DNA from: Bugula neritina | Taxonomy: Eukaryota > Bryozoa > Gymnolaemata > Cheilostomatida > Bugulidae | Assembly (NCBI GenBank): GCA_964035545.1 | Contig: OZ037765.1 | Location: 17,044,698-17,108,697, forward strand | Direction of reading: 5' to 3' | DNA length: 64,000 nt | In this document: positions 1-13,500 of the stretch, piece by piece | Numbering within the stretch: position 1 is the stretch's first letter | How the letters are laid out: the number at the start of each line of letters is the position of its first letter | Program-made: the position numbers and the translations under genes | The notes under the pieces: generated by a model | Databases searched by the model: none | What the model was told of the DNA's origin: nothing | The model's input: only the letters and a program-made list of their open reading frames with translations

Positions 1-3000
1 AGTAAAGTTGTCTTCTCATAGAAAAAATCTTATTGTTGGACAGTAACTTTCTAGTTGACAATATTAAGAAAATAATGCGGCGGCTTGTCTAAACTCTAGC
101 ATATGCATTGGTTTACTTATTATTAATTTATTGGTAAAAGTATTCAGCAGGCTTTTAGTTAAGTTTTATTTAAACAAAAAGTATGCTAAACATAATTGTA
201 TTATTATTTTCTAGACTTCATCCCAATTATTTCAGCTTATGACATAATGTGTTGAAGCATTTTTTATGCATATACAGTATACCAAATAAATTTTATCTAT
301 TTTAGTGTAGCTTTGCTGTCTGCCAAAGTTAGAATATATGTGGCAAGTACCAATCTTGCTGCATGTTACACTTATTTTTGAATAACCTAATTAAGTTTTT
401 TATTGAGTTTAATCTTATATCTATCATAAATCTAATTATTGCAAATAGTTATTGATGTGCCGTAAGATGCATAACAGATTGCAATAACAATATAATGACT
501 ATGAGTTTATGGCCAGAACTTATGAAAACCTACAATCAATTAAAGACTGTGATTTTTTGTTTGTGTGACATTTTGTAAATAGCGTCAACTATGTGTAAAT
601 ACTAAAACTGTATTTTTGTATGCAGTGCTCTGTTATAATTATTATCTTTATTGTCTTTGTATTTTATATCAGAATACATGCATATTACACTTCATGTGTA
701 AAGTATTTGTGCCAATTTTATCTTGTAACTGCTATCATTTCAAAATTACTTATTTGTGCTGAAAATTCACAATAAATGTTGAACTTTCCTCTCTTTTAGT
801 TTGAAAATCAAATTATTGTAGTAGCGTGGGCTGATTACTATTTGAAATAAATGCATTACAAACAATTTAAACTGAGCTATAACTTTATATGTGGTTTTGT
901 TGCTTTTTGTAGCTCATAGACAAACTTACAACAAATTCAGATACTGAATGTTACTTTGAAAAACCAACTAATATTTACATACCGGCATGCCAACAAACCA
1001 GAATATGAAACCACCTAGTAATTCGTAGCCTATATAGTACGATTAAACTTTTTTATTGCCAAATTCATTATTTGAATAAACTTACTTTATTTAATCTTTG
1101 TTTTCAATGAGCATAAATATCTGAATTGTTGGATTATCAGATGTTTCATATTTTATTTACCAAACTTACAAATGTATTAATATACATGTCATTTTATGTT
1201 GTTCAAGAATTTTTTAGCATTTGTTTTTAAATTGCTAAGCTTGAGTGTGGCTAAGAAAAAGACAAAAAAAAATTCAAAATTTATAAGATGGGAATAATTT
1301 CCATCCAATCATTTATTAAACAAACTAAATCAACATAGCGGAGCGTAGCCTACTTTCCATAATGAACTTGCAAAAAAAACATTATTTATGGCATAATAAT
1401 AATAATGATAATCTACACTTGAAGTGTGCAACAGCAGATATTTACAGCTCTAAATTTTTAGATGGTACCATTAAAGTTTAAATGGTCAAGGGTGTTTACC
1501 AGAAAACTGAGGTTGAATATTATAACCAACCCATCGAGTAGACATAGCGAGGGAAAGACAACTCTATAAAAACAGGGTCTACTTTTGTTATTGCAGGAAT
1601 ATCGTTTAAAAGGGAATAATCCGATAGTTGTTTTCTTGAGAAACTTCGTCCATATAATTTGATTGGCAGAAACCAGATTCATGCCTCGACCTTATAGTTA
1701 TTGGCAGAAACAAGCCGTTTCGGTTTGTTTATGTTATGGTGGTTATTATTATCAATATTCATATTGGCTTCCAGAGTGAGAGTTATTGAAATATTCAAAT
1801 CGGAGCTAACAAAATTGTAAGTAGCCCAAGATTTGCCCCAAGTTATGATTATAATTACTGACAGTAATTCAAAATAGTAAACATACGGAAACGGAGGAAA
1901 TACTAAATAGCATGAATATTTAATTTTATACAATTTCAATTTGAACTCAGAGTCACTGTCAGTATTAGTATTACTATTACTATTAGTATAAGATTAAGTA
2001 TTAGTATAACTGTACACAATACTTATAAGCATTGATTAAGGTTTTGACTTTGAGGTTGAAGTTGAACTTGAAGTTCATGTTAAGCTTGATGCAACTTAGA
2101 GTTAGAGTATGTTTGACTCCTATGGCTATTGACTATTACTATTAGTATTACATTTACTGTATTAGTATTACTATTAAATTTATTCTATTATACTTATAGT
2201 TATAGTATTAATAGTAATACTATAAGCATAACTATTAGTATTACTATTACTATAACTATTACTATTACTATTAGTATTACTATTTGAGTATTAGTATTAC
2301 TATTAGTATTAGTGTTAGTATTGGAGACTTTTAATTTTAATTTTGAGACTGATAAAAACTAGAGGATACCTGTACTCACTCTTTGTTTTACTCTCGTTTT
2401 TAGGCTTATGCTATCACTATCAGTATCATTAAACAGTAGATGATAAAATTGAAACTGATGGTTACACGTAATGATGTATAGCAAATGCAATAGGCATACT
2501 GATACTCACATTGAATTTGATAGTGATACTGATGGTTTGTCTCATAGTCATTGCTATTAGGATTAGTAACTGTAAGTAGTATTTTACTTCTATTCAACTT
2601 TTTTTTAATTTCATTTATTTTTTATATATCAGAACTGAAGCTATATCAGTAGTACTAATATTTATCTTAATATGCTATACCTGCTGATTACTATTGTCAA
2701 AATCATAATGATAATTAATAATATCAATATGAACATCAATACTATCATAATCATAATGATAAACACCACAATTGAAGTATTTTAACATCTTTAAGTTGAA
2801 CTATTGCACTTACATTATTAATAGGTTTACAGCAGTAACTCTGATTTGTGTTTACTATGCATATATTGTGTTATACTGTTAAAGTTTAGCATAAAAAGTA
2901 TTGTGTGTTGGTTGCCAATGTTGATAATAATATTAATAAAATCATAATTTTGTTGAATACAGTGTTATTAACTTCATGTGAGTAATAATTTCCATCACAA

Positions 3001-3722
3001 CTTAAGTATCAATCTGCAACAGTTAAAATTTTATAGAATAAAGTTAGGTGGTCAATTTGAATACTAGTCAAATTTAATGTAAATTTAAGATGAATAAATA
3101 AATAAATTTAAGTCAAGTCTCAAAATAGATTCAACTCGAAGTCGAATAGGAACAGAAGGTCACAGAGTGAAAGTAACTCTAAAGTATTGATGAGTTTTTT
3201 ACTTGAAAATACTATTTACCATGACCAGAGCCAAAGTTATTGCCGTCGTCAGTTTTGTTGAATTATTATATTTATTAAAAATTTAACTTATATTTATCAG
3301 TAGAAAAATCTCTTTTTATCGTGTAGATTTGAAGCATCTATAAGACTACCTACTTTTTGCACATCATGGAAGTATTCACAACATTTGGGTGAAAAGAATT
3401 TGATCATGAAACTAAATTCATTAGAAAAATAATTTAAGCAATATTGTATCGTATTTTGTAGTTTAATGCAATCCAAGTTGGATGCTTATATAATTATATA
3501 ATGGTAGAATTATTTATGGCTCATAGCATTTGTTAGCTATAGCAAAAGTTTTGTTGGATTTAATAATTGCTAATTATGGTAATAACTGGATAAATTATGT
3601 GAGTTCTTTGTAATTGATAAACTAGAAAAGTGGAGCTGTCTCACTGTAATGTATTTACACTACAATTAAATTTTTAGAAACAACTTAGTCATCAAGCATT
3701 GGAATATTTCATGTTATGAAAG
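1..3722. other. No gene seen; AT-rich flank
   Basis: I find no reading frame with family motifs or coherent splice sites on either strand. The first 800 bases could be the 3' untranslated end of a gene lying to the left, because an AATAAA stands near 772, but nothing else supports this. Low-complexity DNA covers about 1955-2345 and weaker triplet-like DNA continues to about 2770. The last few hundred bases may contain the 5' untranslated region and promoter of the RING-CH gene starting at 3723. Confidence 0.5.
1955..2345. repeat. Degenerate TAT/TAG/TAC triplet repeat block
   Basis: About 390 bases are built almost entirely from variants of the triplets TAT, TAG, TAC and ATT, in phrases such as TATTAGTATTACTATTAG, with no fixed longer unit. 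Similar blocks lie near 24100-24170, 37650-38160 and 56820-57520, so this is a recurrent low-complexity class of this genome rather than one local expansion. Confidence 0.75.
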
Positions 3723-5872
3723 ATGAGTTTAGAAAAAATCTCGGATGAGAAATGTGCATGTGACATCTCTGTCGCAGAAAGCATTCACGAGCCAGAAACA
3801 GCTGATGACAAATCAAAAAGTATCTCTACCTCGTTAATTCCAGCACCAAGTGCATCAAGGACTAACATTTCTCAATGTGCTGATACACAAGCTAACATCT
3901 CAAACAATTCAAATAACTCTGAGCCACTATCAAACACTCCTTTACTCTCTCTTGCATCAAAGAAGATGGAATTGCTTCTGCCTGCCATATCTTCTCATCC
4001 AAGTTCTGCAAGTTTCTGTTTATCAGACTCGGTTAGTATCATATCAGCTGAAGAGCTCATACAAAGACGAGAAGCGCTGAAAATATTTAGTAGTGAACAG
4101 TCAATGGTACTGTCTGCCAGCCGAAGCCTCAGTTTGTTACCAAATATGGTGATAAATTATGAGCTTACTCCTTTCTCCTCCACCATCTCTTCCTTAAGTC
4201 CTTTATGTCGCATCTGTCAGTGCTGTGCTGAAGCTGACAATGTTCTCATCAACCCCTGCAGGTGTGACGGCAGCCTGAAGTACATACATGCAACATGTCT
4301 TCTGGTAAGCATTTTGTTCTCATGAAATGGTTAATCATCTGCTCAGTCTTAAAATAGATCTTCTTTTGAACATTGTAATACTCTAACAGATAGATTATTG
4401 GTAGTATGTTATTTTTGATATGTGTATATTTTCTAACTTGGTAATTGTTGCAAAAAATTAGCTCTCAGCTATTCTCATGGCTGTGTCGTGCTGAGCAAGA
4501 ACTTTTTCTACAGCTCTTTATTTTGGAATCATTTTTTCCTAGAAATGGATCTCGATATCAGCAAAAAGGCGCAAGAATTTTGGACCTGATTTTTGCGAGC
4601 TATGTGGATATATATACAGAAAACACAAACATGTCAAAGTAAGTATTAACCAGTATAAAGCATTCGCTTTTTAGCACTGGGCAAGTGTGCACCAGATCAT
4701 GGGTTCGAATCCCAACAGAGCTATTGGTAATGTCAGGAAGAACATTCTGTCAATATATTGCTTCTATGCCACAGCATACACGTTCTTAGAACTTCACTTA
4801 AACCCCCTTAAGGTTTCTCACAGTAGGGAAACTTTACATGAAATATGAATCAATGTACTATATTCTGTTTGTGGTGGTGCAGTGTCGCGATTGGAGATGG
4901 CCTCACATAGCAACTACAGACAAGGTTCTGCATATAATCTTTGTGCTAAGCCTCATCACAATGATATCTTGCGCTGTTGGCACTATACTGTGCTTTGTCA
5001 CTGACAGTGATGAGCAACTAGTTTCTTACAAGGTAGGCATCAGATACGTGTTTCATTGTCATGTTATATATCATGTTTATCTTGCACTAAATATGTTTTC
5101 ATGTTTATTAAGAAAATGATTTAATACTTGCTTGTTTATGCTTTCTAATTGTTAGCCAGTAACACTTGGTAATTTAAATTTGATTCATAGTGTTTCAAAT
5201 TTTATTCCAACAGTACTTGTCAAATGCCAAAATTTTGAATTTATACACAGCACAGTTTAGTATAGTATTGAATTCAGTATGTTACGGTCCACAAATCTTC
5301 CAACCTTCTAGCAAAATAAGGAAAAAGATGGGAACTTGAGTAGAGAAGAAACCATAACCATTGCCTGTGGAATCACTTTCTTCGTTTCTTTCTTTATTTC
5401 TATGTCAGCAGAAATAAAGGCGGACAAAACGCTTTTTCAGGATTTACGCAAATGTATTAGGTAAGAATGCATCTCAATTTCACATTTTTCCAGTTGGTCA
5501 AGATGATTTTTGAAGGCCTTACTAAACTAATATTGTATTCTGTGCTGAAACTTCCATATTTTCATACCAAGCTCGAAATCTCACCAGTTTTGGCACTAGT
5601 GCTGTTATTTATATGAAAAGTGGTGAACTTTGATTCACACTTGACAAGTCAGATAGAGACTATTTTTGTATACATAATTACCAACATGATATATTATATC
5701 ACAGTTTATCCTGGTAGTTCAATCTTCATCTGACACTCTAATCGGAGTGTGACTGTAGGGCCACTAGTTTTAAATGTACTGTTTTTTCCATAGATACAAC
5801 ACAGTTTGGATGATCGAGAATTATGATACAGAGCACGATCAGCAGTATAAACAGAATCTGGTCAGCAGTTAA
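3723..5872 (+). CDS. MARCH-type RING-CH E3 ubiquitin ligase, two transmembrane segments
   Basis: Five exons with matching phases: 3723-4304, 4543-4638, 4883-5032, 5312-5460, 5794-5872, giving 351 residues. Residues 1-160 are Ser/Thr-rich and unrecognised. Residues 162-215 form a C4HC3 RING-CH finger (C162, C165, C179, C181, H189, C192, C212, C215), the E2-binding domain of MARCH ligases, with the usual Trp (KWIS) after C192. Two hydrophobic stretches follow, about 241-265 and 290-312, and a short tail. This is the standard MARCH plan: cytosolic catalytic N terminus and membrane hairpin, ubiquitinating membrane proteins in endosomes, Golgi or ER. Subfamily is not clear; the tail motif ENYD resembles the MARCH4/9/11 branch, but the N terminus does not help. 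The start is the first ATG of the open frame and could lie further upstream. AATAAA at 6667 is a possible poly(A) signal. The gene converges on SPICE1. Confidence 0.88.
4660..4836 (+). mobile_element. tRNA-derived SINE, copy A (old)
   Basis: This lies in intron 2 of the RING-CH gene, in the same orientation. A Pol III B box (GGTTCGAATCC, 4702-4712) is followed by a body that matches the copy at 33881-34091 (CTATTGGTRATGTYAGGAAGA near the middle, GGTTTCTCACAG near the 3' end). The A-box region is degraded and I see no target duplication, so it is an older insertion. Confidence 0.75.
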
Positions 5873-7563
5873 AGGTCATAGCAAAACTGATACAATCAGC
5901 TCAGCCATATTCAGCACAGGATGCTGCTTTACATATTTTTCTCTATTTGCTACATTATTGTTTTGGGCAATCAGTAATATACTTATTATACACTTTACAG
6001 TATTATGCAGTCTTGGCTAGTGGACTAGTGTACTAAGTCTTCTGATGTATGTGGTTACCTGCATATTGCTTTCATGTTATGCACTAGAGAGCTATGGCTA
6101 ATGTACCGATCAATTTTAGCTGCAGCTGGATAAACTGCAGCATTGGAATACGATATAAATCTTACTAGTCACAGTGTGCATCAGAAACTGCTTTATTTGG
6201 TGTGCCAAACGAAAGTCTACTTCTCCAATAAAAACAGCAGATCTGCAGTTCTATTTTTAAAAGTAATTACTTTTGGTTTATATCATCAAAATACCATCAT
6301 AATTGTTTTTAAAGGCCCTTGTGTGGCATTTCTCATACTTTGTAATGTGTAGTTAAATAATATTTTGGTGTTCATGTCTCTGCAATTCTACTCTTCTATG
6401 TGCCATATTGACTTTCAATTTTTATAGCTAGTTCCTAATAAATGGAAAGTCCCAAGTAATCATTGCAGAAGTTACAGAATATTCAAATGCAAAATCAATT
6501 CAGCAGATAATTTAATCCAAGACTATTTTAATGTCACAATCATATTTTTTATTCCAATTTAAATTTCAACGTCACTAAGTTTTTTTTTAAAGTTTATTTA
6601 TTTAGTTTTTTGTAGATGATTGATCCATATTCACTATTTGTGTATTATTATGCTTTGCTAAGAGAAAATAAAATTTTATATTTCATGCTGTATAATTATA
6701 TGCATATTTGCAGCATTGAGGAAGGTTATTAATATACTGAGGGCAGATGATCATTTAAAGTAAAACATCATCAAACAATATGATTTGCATCTAATGCATT
6801 CCTAAGTTGAAATTTCACCATTTTGGCAATAAAAGTTGTTATTGTCTTTGCATCATGTAAAACCCATTAAAACTCACAAAAACCAAATTGCTATAAATAA
6901 ACTCGAGTTAGTTTCCCATGAATATATTGTTTCCCCCATCACGTTTATGCAATCCCGCATTGTGGTTAACATGGTGAGTAGTTAGTGTCTGTGGTTTCAG
7001 GGATGACTTGACATCACGTGTCAACTCAACTTATTAAAATACAGGAATCTGATGACAGAATATGCCAAAGCAAGCATTATATTTCACTAGCAAATTACCC
7101 TGATCATCCTAAACTAACAGAATGTAATGCTACCCTTTGCAATAGCTCCTCTGAGCCAGTATTGCACATATATAATCATGTTAATTATTACCCTGAACTG
7201 CAAACAGCTCCCTTAGCCTGCAGGAACGCAATAATAATATAACGTTATGTTAGCATTGATTTAGTTACTGCTGAATATAGCATGCTAGTTACTGTGTTTA
7301 CAAATGCATTATAATGCAACAAGGCAGAGTGTGGTTATGGCAGTAATCCACTGAAGTATAGCAAAGCACTACTTGTATTATGATTTATAAATAGCTAAAA
7401 AATAATTTGACTTATGAAATCATCCACAAATAACTAATATCAGCATACAGCAGTTGAAATTTCTACAAACATTGTACAGAATATGTTTCACTTTCACTCC
7501 AGAGTTATATAACACTTAGGCAGTAGTTTCACACTGAACTATAAATAAACCACTTGATAGACA
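5873..7563. other. Convergent intergenic region
   Basis: This lies between the 3' ends of the RING-CH gene and SPICE1. It holds possible poly(A) signals for the + gene (for example AATAAA at 6667) and otherwise unremarkable AT-rich DNA. The open frames near 6143-6352 and 7018-7242 have no recognisable motif, no flanking splice logic and ordinary AT-rich composition; I do not call them genes. Confidence 0.55.
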
Positions 7564-10500
7564 CTACATTTCAGTAAGCCAGTTTGGGGTGCTCAAAGCA
7601 GTTTCCTTTTGTAATGCTGATCCCAATTTTTTGAATCTCTCCTAAAAATATTTTACATGTGAATTGGACAAACAGAGTAATAGTTAGTTCTTGGATAAAA
7701 GTGAAGATCTATAAAGTCACTGAGCTAATGGGGTCCGTAGTCATTTCTCTAAAAACAGTTGAATATATGAGTAATACCAGTTAGGAGTTCAAATTTTAAT
7801 TTGATAAAAGTTTGTGACAATCCATGAGTTTACCACCAGTATGAAGTGTATAGAAACAGGCTGAAGGTAGATATTTTACAATATGAGAAAGGGACTTGGT
7901 GTCAGGTGATGCCAAAGGCCTGTCCCTCCTATAAAGGCCTGGCCTCACGCTCGTGAGAATCACACGAAATCGTGCACGAGATACTAACAGCAGAAAATTG
8001 CCAAATAGAGAAACGTGATAGAAATGAAATAATTACTGTTGCTAAAATTATATTGACCAATTAAATGGTGCTTATCGTTGATTGTGATTTTTCGTCCATC
8101 GTCATCGTTGTGTAAATCCAACGAAAAAGATTTCGTTTGAATTCCCTCAAATTTTCTTGTACGATTGTTTTTTCGTGTCAAATAGACGATTTCATGTGAT
8201 TCCCACAAGCGTGTGGCCAGGCCTTAATGGAGCATTACTCATGGCCTGTTCAAACAATAATAAATACCAGACAGCAGTGGTATTCTGTGGCAGCATATGA
8301 GGTAACAAACATACCACAGTTTCCTGGTGATCAGTCTTAAGAAGGTCAATTCTCTGTTCTAAGGTCATTTCAGAGTTGTCAGCACCTGAACCCATGACTT
8401 CTGAAAGTATTTAAATATTTTATATAAAATATATTGTACATATTATATTTCATATTTATGCTTTGCATAAATTTTTTGCAAGATATTTACATAACATTTA
8501 CGTAAGTATCTCTATTTGTTTAAACTTGTGCTGATCATCACCATCCTGTTTGAGGCTAGCTGCAGTTTGTAGTTGTCAGCACCTGACAATTTCAAGCTAT
8601 GCAGTTCAGTATTTATTAGCATAATTTGTTTCCTCAATCTTTAAATTCAGGCGGAACATTAAATCACTAGTATATTATTAGAATATACATGACATTTGCA
8701 TAAAAAATATTTACTATTTCTAAAAGCTATGTAAAAATATACACTTTTAAACACTACACTATTGGTGTAAACGAGTCTACACAGAATCAATTATATTTAT
8801 TCGGCATTTGGAGATGCTAATGAATTTTTTACCATCAGCTGAAAACTTGAAATATGATAACAGAAACCTTAACAATAAAAACAAAATAACAAAAGTAATC
8901 TCTTTTTGTCTACTTGTCAACAAGGGAAACAATAAGTAACCTGTGTTAAGGTCTCCGGCTTGCTTCTGAGAAACTTGTATATTTGTTTGACTTGAATCTA
9001 GAACTTTGAGTTGCTCTGGACTGCCTTCATATTCCTTATAAGTAGTAACATGGGTGGTAGGAGAGGGACATCTTCTCATTACTAAACCACTGCTAGCCTT
9101 TGACCCAGAAGCAGAAAAATTGGGTTTTTGAGGCTGACTGACTGTTACCGTGTGTACTGTACCTCCCTTACAAACTCGAGCTAATGTCTCCTGAAATGTT
9201 TTATAACAAAGAGTGATTAGTTGATGACTACATAGAAAAGCAAGGGGGATATATATTATGAAATATGTTTTCCAACATTACAGCTAACTACAGAAAATAT
9301 TAGTAACCATTCATTAAATTATCCATCGTGATAAATTTAATGACAATTAGTTTAGCGCTCATTTCAATAATACATAATTTAATTGCAATTGTCGCTTTAC
9401 TTGAGTAAATTGATAATTTACTTGCTACATGAGAATCAATTTTTTTATAAAGAACAATTCACTTGCTAATGGCAGAGGTGGACCTAAGTTGAATGCAGAG
9501 GATCTCAATTAATGAAATTCATAAATAAACTCTCCTACCTAGACTACAAAATAGTAAATAATATAATGGGCTCTAGCATACTCAACTGAATCAACTCCCT
9601 ATATTGTAAGACTATATCTGGAGAATCTATCAAAGAGCACTGTAAATATTATTATATTAGATAAGAATATTTGTTGGCAGCTAGAAATTGTTCTGCTAAA
9701 GATTATTTAAGACCACCATTCAACTTACTCTTTAAAAAGATAATTACTATTAGCAATGCATGCAATAATTTGAATTATAATCACTATGCAATACTTATAG
9801 CATACTTTTTAAAGCATTATAATGCATTTTCCTTACATTAAAAGTGAAAAGTACGTATGTAAAGACACCTCCATGAAAAACATTTAAAGGTTAAATTCTT
9901 TGATGTTTTTCCGCAGTCAGGGGTAACTATTGGGACTTCACTGTTTATTGCCAAGACCACATACCTTTATGCAGTCGAGTTCCTGGCGCTGGTCTGTCTT
10001 AACTCTGTGCAGTTCATCCAACACAACATGGAACTGCTCTTGGGTCTGGATCAGCTCCTGCATGCAATAACTCACAACAGTTTGAATACAGTCATCTATA
10101 CATGGAAACACACCAACATTCTTATGATAAAACATACTATAATAATTGGCATGCAAGAAATACTAGAAGCAATTGTCAGTATAAGTGCCTGTTAGTTGCT
10201 ACAGAGTAAAAAGTGCTGGTTTCTGCTATTGACTTAGTTCTGGTACCCACCGTGGTGAGAAGGTCCGTTCTATTGGTCAGGTCTAGCAGCTGCTTCTCTC
10301 TAATACTGCTCTGCCTTCTTTCCTCTGCCAATGTTTCTTGCAACTACATAATAAAATATGCTATATTCAGGGAACAGTCTGTCAGATGACAGTAATTAAT
10401 GATTACCAACACAAGTGGAGTTAGCTACTCAGTAGTCACATGACGCGTTTAGCCACAATGTATCACTTCAAAGGCAAAAAGTGAGACCTTTAAAAGTATA

Positions 10501-13500
10501 TAATAGTGATAACAACCCTACTCTATCTACACATATCTCTCATTAGTGTTACAATGTACTAATGCAAATGAAAAGTTATTTTCACTTTCATTAGTTGTAA
10601 TGGCAACCCTGACTTATAGTTGGTAATCTAAAGCAGTGGCCGCAAATAGTCACCCTATAGCTAGTTACTAGAGTTAAACAATACCTGGCTAAAATAGGAC
10701 ATCATTCTGTGTAAGACGGCAATTAAAGAAACAGTGAATGTAGACAAGCTGCTGTTTGCTGATTTGCTGTCTGTAGATGCATCTGTTACTGTGTCATAAG
10801 TTGACTCGTACGCTTGCAACTTGACTTCTAGGGATTCAAGCAACTAAGAATAACAGTTCAAGTATGTAATTTATAAACACACTAATGTGAAAATATGCAT
10901 TTCATATAAGTAAGTTACAAGTATTTTGTACATTTACAAATATGAGATGAGTTAGTCTTGTCATGAACTGCTAGTGAAAGTATTTGCATGCAAATAGTTA
11001 GTAAAACACGTAATATAATTTTTGAACAGTTTCAAATGATACTTACAGTGCGGAGGTCGGGTGCTTCTAACGAAGACAGTTTAGCATGCTTCAGGTTTCT
11101 TCGTGCTCCTATAACAGTATCAAGCAGTCAAGAAGTGATGCAGTGACATGATAAACCAAACAACCTAATCAACAAATAATTTTAGCAAAGTACCGTAAAA
11201 TAATAATTCTCATAAAAGCTTTTCAAATAATTTTTATGAATAATAAAGAAAAAATTTCTGACCTTTTATATGCATATTTAGAAAAAATACAATTTTAGAG
11301 AAATTATTATTCATAAAATCACAAAATAAACAATTGCTCAGCAGATTTTCACATATTAATTGTTTGCTAGTCGCAAGTTCTCTAAACAACCTAGAAAAGA
11401 AACAGAGCAGCACATGACTTGAGTTTTCATATTCCAAATGAAAACTATTTTATTATTGAAGTCAGTACTGTAAAAACATAATGTAATGTAATTCATATAT
11501 ACATAACCCTTCCAATACAAAAATAGCCGATTACCCTTTTCACAGCTCACAATATTTTAAAGATGATTTTAAAATTTAATTTATGTTAAAGATTAAACAG
11601 ACTTGGTCAAAATCATTGGAGTAAAGCATCAGTATAATTAAATTTTAAAAAACAAAAAAAAAACAATTAATAAGGCAGATACTGTCCGTGGCCCTCAACC
11701 ACAAAGCAAAAATTGGTTTGCCTTGTTTGTATTTCCATCCGCCATTATTGAGTTATTAAATAAATTTGTTTTGTTACACAGAAATAACATAACTTACCAC
11801 CCACCTCATACTATTTTATCTGATAAAAAAAATTCTCTTAAGTAAATTTTTTGCTTGTGCAATTAAAAAAATCATTTGCTTTAGCCATTGCAGATTCAAG
11901 TAGCAATTTTTTGTTTATCTTTAGGATCCTTTTTTACCAAAGTGCACTCAACATTAGAACTTATACTAGTTTACTATTGGTTGGTGCACATCAACAAAAA
12001 ATAAAACTATTAAAAAACAAGCAATATGCGTACCAGGTTTACTGGTTGCTTCGGGAGCAGCATTGTTGGCAGCAGTTGATTGTGTGTTCTTTTCAGCGAT
12101 ACAAGGATTAGCAGCCTCAGCAGTGGCTTTCAACTTGTTATTATCCAAGGTTGGAGCAGAGAGCTCACTAACTATTGTACTCAAATCTTCTTCTTCTAGA
12201 AGCTTCTGGAACCTGCGCAGGTCTAAGCGTGTATGAGATTTAGCTACAGGAGTTGTCTCGTCTTCAGCAGTTGGGCTACCGGGCTTTTCATTGGCTGTGG
12301 TTTCTAGGAGCATATAACACTGAAATGAATATCAATAAGCATAAAAAGTGAATTAAAAATGGTGATCAATTATTTTGTAAGTATACTTTAGTAGAAATCA
12401 TCATATAATATGTTAGCAACAAAGGATGTGGTACCCAGTAAAATTTATGAATGCATGCTAACTTCATACACAAGTGTAAACACTATTACTTGTTACTTTA
12501 CCAGAAGTAGAGTCCTCTGAATCAGAGCTAGAAGATGCCGAGAATGTTTCATTTAATGCCCGTTTCTTCAATACAGAATTACTCAATTTCTCTAATTTAG
12601 TCATAGATTCATTGTTGGATTTGATGAGCCCGTCTGCTGGAACTGGTCTAATAAGCAGCAGTAATATATAAATTGTAGAGAAACATTAGGAGACCAAAGA
12701 AAGGCAGGGTGAAGGAGATGACTACTCTAACTGTGTGGGAAATTAAGACTCCATATCATTGAAATTTTACAACTGGCCCCAAAACAACTTGACAAACTAT
12801 TTATTACAGAGTTATGTAACAAACTGTGAAACCTACACATATACACAACCTTTATTTGCCAGCTAGTATTTAAAAGTGATGTAGATGTACATAGAGTATA
12901 ATACCTGGTGGGCATGATGTTTTCCTCACCATCGCTGTTTACTGCAGTAATCGCTGGAACTGCTTTGTATTTCTACAACGATGAGAAATCAGGTGAGGAA
13001 GATGCTACAATCTAGGTACTCAATGTCTTAGCACACATTTGCTTTATCTTTAGTCGGGTAAAAATATTAAGTAAAAACTCTGGTCAAATCATACGTAACT
13101 TTTCAATGACAATGATGATAAAATACCTTGCAGATTAGCACACAATATACACTTCTATTATGAATATGATATCTATAATTCATACCCGAGCATCGTCTTT
13201 AAAGATATCATGTGCCACTTGTAACGCTCTGTTAGTGTCATCTAGCAGCTGACTTGCTTCACCAGTACTGTACAGGATTTCCTTAAGGAACGCATTTTTG
13301 GAGGGCATGTTTGTAGAATCGGTGAGAGCAGCGTGACGCCTTGCTTCAGCTGTAACAAATTCATCACCAGATTAATATAGGGGAATTTGTTAACAAGAAT
13401 ATATTGCAGCTTTCATTTAGCAAGTGGAAACAATAAATTTCATGTAATTGATTATAACAGCCAATGTTCACAGTTCTTATTACAATACATGTAGCATTGA

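Noticed and set aside
1-800. 3' end of an upstream gene
   Set aside because: An AATAAA alone is too weak in such AT-rich DNA; no coding exon is visible.
7018-7242. Small protein gene of 74 codons
   Set aside because: No motif, no conserved context and intergenic AT-rich composition; the length is expected by chance.
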